From: Clostridiaceae bacterium
Lineage (GTDB): Bacteria; Bacillota; Clostridia; Oscillospirales; Acutalibacteraceae
NCBI GenBank assembly: GCA_016293225.1
Contig: JAEDEQ010000009.1
Location: forward strand, 1-35,827
Length of the DNA stretch: 35,827 nucleotides
Direction: 5' to 3'
A program made the position numbers and the translations under genes. The number at the start of each line of letters is the position of its first letter. The first letter of the stretch is position 1. Shown here piece by piece: positions 6,538-13,267 of this stretch. Under the pieces are notes generated by a model. The model was not told where the DNA came from. It worked only from the letters and a program-made list of their open reading frames with translations, and made no database searches.

Positions 6538-7602
6538 TTAATCATCATCGGAAAACAGATCGAAATCCTCGGAAACGCTGAAGCTTGTTTTGTTTCCGTT
6601 ATATCCGACTCCCGGCGCAGGCTTCTTCTTTTCATCGGCAGGAACGGCTTTTCCGGCGCCGCTTTTCGGAAGATCAATGGAATCAAAAATATGCTTGACA
6701 TATTCGTCTGCGGACGGGATATATGCCTTTTTGGGGGCAGGCTCGGCCTTTTTTTCCTTGACGACCGGTTCTTCGTCAAGAAGGCTTTCGCCCGGTTTTT
6801 CATTTTTCTTTGCGGAAAGGTCAATATCCTCAAATCTGAGAGTACGCTCAAGAGAATCGGACTCCGGCTCAACCGGCTCGGGAACAACAAGCTCCTCTTC
6901 CTGCCCGCTTTCAAAAACAAAATCGGGAATCTTGAGGGCTTCAAGCTTCGGAAGCAGGTTTTTCATGAGGGAAAGCGCGCCTTTTTTGAACTCGGTAACC
7001 TCGTCCTTAACGGTCATGTACTCGTCCTTTGCGTCGGCAATAAGCTCGTTTTTCCTGTCCTGCGCTTTCTTCGCGTCGCTGAAGGCTCTTGCAACAATCT
7101 GAGCGGCCTTTGCGTTTGCGTTGGCAAGAATCTGCTTTGCCTTTTCGTTGACCTCGTCAATATACTTTCTGGCTTCGGTATTCGCCTGCCCGGTGAGCCT
7201 TTGAATTTCCTCCCTGGCCTTTTCAAGCTCCTCATCGGCAGTCTGCTTCATTTTTTCGGCATATTCGCAGGCGTCCTTTGTTTTTTCATCAATGAGAGCC
7301 TTGGCTTTCCTTTCGGCGTCCGCAAGCATTGCGTCCGAGGCGTTCTTTGCGCTTTCAACGGTCTGGTCGGCAACGGTCTGCGCCTTGACAAGGGCTGTTG
7401 CAATGGCGTTTTTGCCTGCATTGTATTCTTCGATAATGTCACGAAGCGAAGCGAACTTCTTTTTCAGCTCGGCGTTTTCCGAATACAGCTCGGCATAGCT
7501 TGCATAGACCCTCTGCATAAAGGCGTCAACCTCGGTAGATTTATACGCGCCGCGGCCGGCAGAGGAAAAGTTTTGCATTTTAATTTGATTCGGAACCATC
7601 AT
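6538..7602 (-). CDS. DivIVA-domain cell division/polarity protein
   Basis: A 354-residue coiled-coil protein of the DivIVA family, which binds curved membrane at septa and poles and organises division and wall growth. The N-terminal DivIVA domain is recognisable (VPNQIKMQNFSSAGRGAYKS then TEVDAFMQRVYASYAELY). A long Lys/Glu/Ala coiled coil covers about residues 35-190. An acidic, Pro-rich disordered region follows, with a short acidic end SEDFDLFSDDD. It is longer than Bacillus DivIVA (164 residues) because of the C-terminal extension, and may bind partners there. The ATG at 7602 lies nine bases after AAGGAG. An adjacent ATG is one codon later. It directly follows sepF, the conserved context. 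Confidence 0.85.
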   Translation of the reverse strand: MMVPNQIKMQNFSSAGRGAYKSTEVDAFMQRVYASYAELYSENAELKKKFASLRDIIEEYNAGKNAIATALVKAQTVADQTVESAKNASDAMLADAERKAKALIDEKTKDACEYAEKMKQTADEELEKAREEIQRLTGQANTEARKYIDEVNEKAKQILANANAKAAQIVARAFSDAKKAQDRKNELIADAKDEYMTVKDEVTEFKKGALSLMKNLLPKLEALKIPDFVFESGQEEELVVPEPVEPESDSLERTLRFEDIDLSAKKNEKPGESLLDEEPVVKEKKAEPAPKKAYIPSADEYVKHIFDSIDLPKSGAGKAVPADEKKKPAPGVGYNGNKTSFSVSEDFDLFSDDD

Positions 7603-7638
7603 TTTTAATCTCTCCTTGGATTGAAAATCTCCGTTTTA

Positions 7639-8226
7639 TTAAAAGAAAGAGGGCTTCTCCGTCTGGCTGAAGAAGTCGCCCGAAAGCTCCGCGGCCTCGG
7701 GAACGATGAGGTAAATTTTTTCCGCAATGACCTCAATCTTGGACTTGCAGACATATTTCACGCCGTCAAGGAAATCAAGCACGCGGCGGACGCTTTCGGT
7801 CGGAAGCTTTGTCATGTCCGCAAGGGTAACAACTCCCCTTTCGATCATGCAGTCGGCAACATTCCTTGCGTCGTCCATGTCCTCAAGGACAAAAAGAGTG
7901 ACCTTGAGCTTTTTCGGCTGCGGCTTTGAGTCAATCTTATAAAGGTTTGAGCTGTTCTTCTGAATCGGCTTGAAAGCGCCCGAAGCGGCAGAGCCGTCAG
8001 AGGACTTTTTGCCGTATTCCGGAGGGTTATAGGCAGGAGAGGAGGGAAGGTCATAGTGCGTTTTTTCGCCCTCTTTTTTCTTTGTTTCCGCAACGGATTC
8101 ATCGTCATCATAGTCATCATCGTCAAAATCGTCATCGCCGTAGTTTTCGTCATCGTCATAATCTTCATCATCGGAAAGACTTATAACTCTTTTGAAACCG
8201 TCCTTTAAGCTGTCAAAAAACTTCAT
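7639..8226 (-). CDS. sepF: cell division protein SepF
   Basis: A 195-residue protein that tethers FtsZ to the membrane and bundles it during septation. The N-terminus MKFFDSLKDGFKRVIS can form the amphipathic membrane-binding helix of SepF. A strongly Asp-rich linker (about 19-45) and a Ser/Pro-rich stretch follow. The C-terminal core (about 100-180) has LKVTLFVLEDMDDARNVAD and VVTLADMTKLPTESVRRVLDFLDGV, matching the SepF fold. The ATG at 8226 is preferred because it gives the correct helix and lies 11 bases after AGGA. An ATG three codons upstream overlaps that site. The Asp codons form a GAT/GAC tract at DNA level (about 8095-8175) that may vary in length. Confidence 0.92.
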   Translation of the reverse strand: MKFFDSLKDGFKRVISLSDDEDYDDDENYGDDDFDDDDYDDDESVAETKKKEGEKTHYDLPSSPAYNPPEYGKKSSDGSAASGAFKPIQKNSSNLYKIDSKPQPKKLKVTLFVLEDMDDARNVADCMIERGVVTLADMTKLPTESVRRVLDFLDGVKYVCKSKIEVIAEKIYLIVPEAAELSGDFFSQTEKPSFF

Positions 8227-8244
8227 TGGTATCATGTCCTTTCT

Positions 8245-8970
8245 TTAATACAACCTGGGGCCGAAAATCGACGAGCCAATTCTGACAAGATTCGCCCCGC
8301 ATAAAATTGCTTCATTATAATCGCCCGACATACCCATCGAGAGAATCTGCATATTTATATTATCTATATTTTGCGCCTTGATGTCAACAAACAAACGGTG
8401 CATTTTTTCAAAATATTTGCACAACTGCTCTTTTTCCTCGCAAATCGGAGGAATCGCCATAAGTCCTTTAACGGACACGGCGCTCATTGAGGAAATTTCC
8501 TCAAGCAAAGGCAGAACATCGGAAAAATCAATTCCCGTTTTGCTCTCCTCCCCGCCAACGTTGACCTCAATTAGGCAATCGGTAATGACGCCGAGCTTTT
8601 GCGACTGCTTTTCAATCTCACGCGCAAGCTTCAGGCTGTCCACGGACTGAATCATTGAAACCTGAGAGACAATCTGCCTAACCTTGTTTGTCTGAAGATG
8701 CCCGATAAGATGCGCTTTGCAGTTTTCGAGCTTCAGATACTCCTTTTTTGAAAGAAATTCCTGAACCTTGTTTTCGCCGATGAGATCAATTCCGCAGTCA
8801 ATGGCATGATTGATGAAAATCGGCTCAACGGTCTTTGTAACAGCCATAAGCTTGATGTCGCCGCGTTTTCGTCCGCTTTTTTCGGCAGACTCGGCAATGC
8901 GGCTGTTGATATACTCAAGATTATGTTCAATATTCAGAAATCTTTCTTCAACCGATAACTTTTCCGTCAC
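8245..8970 (-). CDS. YggS/YlmE-family pyridoxal phosphate homeostasis protein
   Basis: A 241-residue PLP-binding TIM-barrel protein of the YggS/PROSC family, which buffers free pyridoxal phosphate and influences amino-acid and keto-acid pools. The PLP lysine is Lys46 in LMAVTKTV. Other family motifs are GENKVQEFLSK, HLIGHLQTNKVRQ, IEVNVGGEESKTG, GLMAIPP and the C-terminal SMGMSGDYNEAI with VRIGSSIFG. The start is a GTG at 8970 with a GGGGCGG-rich site upstream, and the first 23 bases overlap the HlyD-like gene. In Bacillus the orthologue ylmE sits immediately before sepF, as here. Confidence 0.93.
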   Translation of the reverse strand: MTEKLSVEERFLNIEHNLEYINSRIAESAEKSGRKRGDIKLMAVTKTVEPIFINHAIDCGIDLIGENKVQEFLSKKEYLKLENCKAHLIGHLQTNKVRQIVSQVSMIQSVDSLKLAREIEKQSQKLGVITDCLIEVNVGGEESKTGIDFSDVLPLLEEISSMSAVSVKGLMAIPPICEEKEQLCKYFEKMHRLFVDIKAQNIDNINMQILSMGMSGDYNEAILCGANLVRIGSSIFGPRLY

Positions 8971-10243
8971 TTAAATTCCGCCCCTTTGTAATAACCTGAT
9001 CGAACGCCTTGATTTCGGCGTCGGCAGTTTTTTTATAATCCACGCTGCCGTCGTCATTATAAAATGTGACCGCAGTTGCAATAACATAGTTGTCGCCGTA
9101 ATGAATGATGTTTACCGGCTTAAAGGAAACGCGCTTTCCGTTGAGGGTATAGACGCCCTCGGTTCCGTTTTCATCCATGGTGAGCGCCTCGTTGCTGATG
9201 CGAAGCCCCGTATATGTCTTAACGGTAATTTGCGCGCGCTCCTTGCGCAGAGCCGAAATCTCCTTGTTCATCGAGGTACACTTGAGCACAACGGCAATGG
9301 TATCCCCGGCGCGGCTTGACACGCTCTGAACGGACATTGAAAGGTTGTTTATACCTTTATCGGGAAAGCTGACGTCAACGTAATATCCGGTCTTTACAAC
9401 GGAAGCTTCGTTCAAGGGAAGATTGCAGACAAAGTACCAGGTGTGCTGACCGATGATTTTTCCGAAGGTGTTTTCGGTCTTTTCCGGCTTTGCTTCAAGC
9501 AGCTTTTGGGTGCCTGCGGAGTCGATTTTTCCCTCTGCAATGCTTTTGTAATCCGCCGCGGACTCATAGCCGTCAACCCGGCTTACAAAGTAGCCGGCAT
9601 ATTCGGTGTTGACAGCCTTTTTTCCGCTGATGGTTTTAAGCAGACTCTTTTTTTGCTTTTTATATTGCGAAATGAGCGGAGAAAAGTTGAGCTTTGTTCC
9701 CGTTGCAAGCTGGCGCGTTGTAATCTTATAGCTGATATTACGCACCGATTCGTCAAGCCCCGAGTAGTTGCCGGACTCAAGAATCTTCATGTAATCGTTA
9801 ACGGCAGAGGAAATTTCCGAATTGAGAGTCATGACATTGATATGGCTGACATTCCCCTGATCCTGAAGCTGAGTCAGATGGTCAATTTTCTCCTCAAGCA
9901 TAAGGCTTTCGTTATAGGCCTTTGCGTCCTGCTCGTTTTCAAACGAGAGGGCAATGGTCTGCCCCTTGGCAACGCTCGCGCTGTCGGACACCACGGGAAC
10001 ATAGGTGCGGTCCCCGCTTTTTTCAAGAATGGAGATATTCTTTTTGTTTTGCGTTCTGTTTTCATCGCGGACAACAAAGCCCTCGGCCGTTACAACCTGC
10101 TTGTCGTCCGTTTCAAAGATATACTCGGTTTCAACGCTTCCGGTATAGCTGAAATAGAAGCCCTGAACGGCATAGGCAAGCACAATGACGCCGGCAATGC
10201 AGAGCATTATCACGACTGTTTTAAAGTTCCGGGTTTTCTTCAT
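8948..10243 (-). CDS. HlyD-like single-pass envelope protein (membrane-fusion family)
   Basis: A 431-residue protein with an N-terminal membrane anchor (about residues 9-30) and an extracytoplasmic body. The body resembles periplasmic adaptor proteins: a split barrel-sandwich half near 'VTAEGFVVRDE', and VPVVSDSASVAKGQTIA, then helical coiled coil (about 105-230), then a beta-rich region with a HTWYFVCNLP segment and a C-terminal barrel. HlyD proteins normally couple ABC or MFS exporters, but no exporter gene is nearby. Instead the gene overlaps miaA by 23 bases and the YggS gene by 23 bases, so it is fixed in the division cluster. The ATG at 10243, eight bases after AAGGTG, is preferred over an upstream in-frame start without a site. 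The family call is by pattern; the function is open. Confidence 0.7.
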   Translation of the reverse strand: MKKTRNFKTVVIMLCIAGVIVLAYAVQGFYFSYTGSVETEYIFETDDKQVVTAEGFVVRDENRTQNKKNISILEKSGDRTYVPVVSDSASVAKGQTIALSFENEQDAKAYNESLMLEEKIDHLTQLQDQGNVSHINVMTLNSEISSAVNDYMKILESGNYSGLDESVRNISYKITTRQLATGTKLNFSPLISQYKKQKKSLLKTISGKKAVNTEYAGYFVSRVDGYESAADYKSIAEGKIDSAGTQKLLEAKPEKTENTFGKIIGQHTWYFVCNLPLNEASVVKTGYYVDVSFPDKGINNLSMSVQSVSSRAGDTIAVVLKCTSMNKEISALRKERAQITVKTYTGLRISNEALTMDENGTEGVYTLNGKRVSFKPVNIIHYGDNYVIATAVTFYNDDGSVDYKKTADAEIKAFDQVITKGRNLSDGKVIG

Positions 10244-11192
10244 CGGATTCACCTTTTGCTTTTTCAATGAAGTTTTCAATAATTTCAAGGCTTTTTATAA
10301 AAAGCGTTTCTTCGCTTTCTTTGTCAATATAAAGCCAGTTGATGTTTTCGTTGCGCCTGAACCACGAAAGCTGGCGCTTTGCGTAGCGGCGCGTTTCGCG
10401 CTTCAGGTTTTCGGTTGCTTCCTCAAGAGTGAGAACGCCGTCAAAATACGGCTTCAGCTCCTTATAGCCTATCGCCTGCTTTGCGGTCTGGGAATGCTCA
10501 AGTTCAAAAAAGCTTTTTGCTTCCTCAAGCAGACCGTTTTTGAGCATAAGGTCAACGCGCCTGTCAATTCTGTCATAGAGAAACTGCCTGTTTTCGGCAG
10601 TAAGACCGATAAGGCAAAAGGAATATCCGCTTTCCTCAAGATGGGAAAGCCTGCGCTGCTCGGTCATGGTTTTTCCGGTTGCCGAGTAAAGCTCCAGCGC
10701 GCGGACAATGCGTTTCAGGTCGTTTTTATGAATTTTTTCCGCGCTTTCTTTGTCCACCTTTGAAAGCTCGTTCCAAAGCGCTTCAATTCCCTCGCTTTCC
10801 GCGCGAAGCAGAAGCTTTTTTCGGATATCGGTCTTTTCATAATCAAGAAAGCTTGTGTTATTGATAACGGTATCAACATAAAAGCCGGTTCCGCCGGCAA
10901 GAACGGGAAGCTTTCCGCGCCTTACGATATCGCCGATGCAGGAGAGCGCAAGGGCTTTGTATTCGGCAACGGAGAAACTTTCCCACGGTTCAACAAAATC
11001 TATGAGGTGGTGAGGCACGCCCTGCATTTCCTCAGCGGTAACCTTTGCGGTTGCAATATCCATATGCTTATAAATCTGCATTGAATCGGCGGACACGACC
11101 TCGCCGGCAAAATGCTTTGCAATTTTCACCGCAAGCGAACTTTTTCCGCTCGCCGTGGGACCTACGAGCGCAACTGCAAGGGGCTTTTTCAC
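10221..11192 (-). CDS. miaA: tRNA dimethylallyltransferase
   Basis: A 323-residue enzyme that transfers dimethylallyl from DMAPP to the N6 of A37 in tRNAs reading UNN codons. The P-loop GPTASGKS is at residues 11-18, followed by VVSADSMQIYKHMDI (catalytic Asp), the VPHHLIDFVEP segment, LAGGTGFYVD and RRYAKRQLSWFRR near the end. The start is GTG at 11192 with GGGAGGAG six bases upstream. MiaB, which methylthiolates the same base, lies in the same gene run at 16495-17925, so both steps of ms2i6A synthesis are encoded nearby. It follows mutL by 15 bases. Confidence 0.96.
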   Translation of the reverse strand: MKKPLAVALVGPTASGKSSLAVKIAKHFAGEVVSADSMQIYKHMDIATAKVTAEEMQGVPHHLIDFVEPWESFSVAEYKALALSCIGDIVRRGKLPVLAGGTGFYVDTVINNTSFLDYEKTDIRKKLLLRAESEGIEALWNELSKVDKESAEKIHKNDLKRIVRALELYSATGKTMTEQRRLSHLEESGYSFCLIGLTAENRQFLYDRIDRRVDLMLKNGLLEEAKSFFELEHSQTAKQAIGYKELKPYFDGVLTLEEATENLKRETRRYAKRQLSWFRRNENINWLYIDKESEETLFIKSLEIIENFIEKAKGESDEENPEL

Positions 11193-11207
11193 CGTTGCTC
11201 CTCCCTT

Positions 11208-13235
11208 TTACTGTATTCTTCCGAACTGCTTTTCAAGGTCATATCTGCTCATTTCAACAAGCACCGGACGTCCGTGCGGACAATAACGCACGTCGTCGTT
11301 ATAGAGCACCCGTTCCGCAAGGGCTTTCAGCTCGGCGGTTGAGTTTTTATATCCGGCCTTGATTGCCGCCTTGCATGCCGCCGAGTGATAGATACGATCA
11401 ATTTTTTCCGATTGAACCTCCGTCTTGCTCAGCGAAAGATTGTTCGCAATTTCAACTACAACATCTGCAACATCGTCGCTTTCAAGGAGCATCGGACATT
11501 CGCGGACAAGCACCGCGCCGTTTCCGAAGTCCTCAAGAAGAAAGCCGCACTTTGAAAAAACGTCAAGGTTTTCAAGTATCACGCTGTATTCGCTTTTACT
11601 GAGCGTGACGGTCACGGGAGAGAGAAGCACCTGCGACGAGGCGTCCTTTTTTTCCCGTTCCTCTTTCATGCGGTTGAAGATAACCCTTTCATGCGCTGCG
11701 TGCTTGTCAATTATGCAGACCTTTCCGTCATATTCGCAGATGATATAGGTTTTGAAAGCCTCGCCCAAAAGGCGCAGCGGCTTCGGCGGCTTTTTGTCGG
11801 TTATTGAAACGCCCGGCGATTGGAGTCCGGTTTTTTCGCTCTCCGGCTTTTTCGGTTCAGACTTTTCAAGCGGCTTGCTTTGCGGCTGAACCGGCTTATT
11901 CAAAACAGCAGGATTTTGCTGCTTTGTGGGGATATTCATGTTGGTTTGCGGCTGTTTTTGTTCGGAAAGCTTTTTATTTTTAAACGCCGCAACCAAATCC
12001 GGTTCGTTTTCCTCCGTGCCGTGGGAAAGTTTTTCGTTTTCCGCAGAAGCAAGGCTGTTTGCTTTTTTGAACTGCTTTGCCGGCATAGACTGCCAAAAAT
12101 CCTTTTTCGGCTCAGGGCGCTGAGGCTCGCTTTGTCCTTTTTGGGTTTGTTCCTTTTTTGCAGGCTCGTCCTCAACCATATAAAGCTGGGACGCTTCCGG
12201 CTTTGTTTTCTGCGCAATTTTTGCAAGGTCAATCTGAACGCGCGTGTCATACTCCGAAAGAGCGTTTTTCACCGCGTAGTATATGGCGGAGGACACGCGC
12301 CTTTCATCGCTGAAGCGCACCTCGGTCTTGGCCGGGTGAACGTTCACGTCAACGCTGTGCGGCTCAACGGTGATATTCAGCACGCAGGCCGGGAATTTTC
12401 CGACCATTATCGAATTTTTATAGGCGTTTTCCATTGAAGCGGCGCAGGAACGAGACCTGATGAAACGGCCGTTCAAAAAGAAATACTGCATCGCCCTTGA
12501 CGGACGGGCGGCGGTGGGCTTGCAAACAAAGCCGGAAACGCCGATTTTGTCAAGCTCATAGGAAGTTTCAAGCATACCCTCGGCAAAAACTCTGCCGAAA
12601 AGAGAATAGATTACGGAAATGAGTTTTCCGTCTCCCGGAGTGATGAGTGTCTGCTTTCCCTCCCGGATAAAACGGAAACTTATTTCCGGGTGGGAAAGGG
12701 CAAGCTTATCCACAACGTCGGCAACGGCGTTGGCCTCGCTGACGTCCTTTTTGAGGAACTTCATCCTTGCCGGAGTGTTATAGAAAAGGTCGCGCACAAC
12801 GATGGTTGTTCCGTCCGGGCAGCCGGCGGTTTCGTACTTCTCCTGAACTCCGCCCGCGATTGAAAAGAACGTTCCGTTTTCCTCGTCTGCGGTTTTTGTA
12901 AAAAGCTCTACCCTTGAAACGGCGGCAACCGAAGCGAGAGCCTCGCCGCGGAAGCCGAGGGTGAAAATGCTGTTCAGATCCTCCGCCTTTTGAATTTTGC
13001 TGGTAGCATGGCTCAAAAAGGCTTTCGGAACATCATCACGAAAGATTCCGCAGCCGTTGTCGGTAATACGGATATAGGTTATTCCGCCGCTTCGTATCTC
13101 AACCGTTACAGCGGTTGCACCGGCGTCAATTGAGTTTTCGCAAAGCTCTTTTACAACCGAGGCAGGGCGTTCAACAACCTCTCCGGCGGCAACAAGCTGT
13201 GCAATATTCTTTGGCAAAACGTTGATTCTTCCCAC
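11208..13235 (-). CDS. mutL: DNA mismatch repair protein MutL
   Basis: A 675-residue GHKL ATPase that couples MutS recognition to strand incision. N-terminal motifs are KELCENSIDAGA (Glu30, Asn34), DNGCGI and GFRGEAL. A Lys/Pro/Gln-rich linker runs from about 355 to 483. The C-terminal dimerisation domain carries endonuclease motifs: DKHAAHERVIFN at 510-521, ACKAAIK at about 620, CPHGRP at 652-657, and the end FGRIQ. The usual metal motif is DQHA(x2)E(x4)E. Here Lys replaces Gln and the final Glu is Asn521, so nicking activity may be altered, although the other metal ligands are intact. The start is GTG at 13235 after GGAAGGTG. It is 32 bases after mutS. Confidence 0.97.
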   Translation of the reverse strand: MGRINVLPKNIAQLVAAGEVVERPASVVKELCENSIDAGATAVTVEIRSGGITYIRITDNGCGIFRDDVPKAFLSHATSKIQKAEDLNSIFTLGFRGEALASVAAVSRVELFTKTADEENGTFFSIAGGVQEKYETAGCPDGTTIVVRDLFYNTPARMKFLKKDVSEANAVADVVDKLALSHPEISFRFIREGKQTLITPGDGKLISVIYSLFGRVFAEGMLETSYELDKIGVSGFVCKPTAARPSRAMQYFFLNGRFIRSRSCAASMENAYKNSIMVGKFPACVLNITVEPHSVDVNVHPAKTEVRFSDERRVSSAIYYAVKNALSEYDTRVQIDLAKIAQKTKPEASQLYMVEDEPAKKEQTQKGQSEPQRPEPKKDFWQSMPAKQFKKANSLASAENEKLSHGTEENEPDLVAAFKNKKLSEQKQPQTNMNIPTKQQNPAVLNKPVQPQSKPLEKSEPKKPESEKTGLQSPGVSITDKKPPKPLRLLGEAFKTYIICEYDGKVCIIDKHAAHERVIFNRMKEEREKKDASSQVLLSPVTVTLSKSEYSVILENLDVFSKCGFLLEDFGNGAVLVRECPMLLESDDVADVVVEIANNLSLSKTEVQSEKIDRIYHSAACKAAIKAGYKNSTAELKALAERVLYNDDVRYCPHGRPVLVEMSRYDLEKQFGRIQ

Positions 13236-13267
13236 ATTTTCACCTTCCTTTCAACAGGTCTTTATTT

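Noticed and set aside
6691..7608. A 305-codon rightward open frame opposite the DivIVA gene
   Set aside because: Low-complexity product rich in Phe, Leu and Gly, created by the Lys/Glu/Ala coiled-coil codons on the other strand.
8095..8175. CRISPR-like or minisatellite array
   Set aside because: The repeated triplets encode the Asp-rich linker of SepF; there are no spacers.
9443..10270. A 275-codon rightward open frame opposite the HlyD-like gene
   Set aside because: No domain, no ribosome site, and the leftward gene fits the operon with overlaps on both sides.
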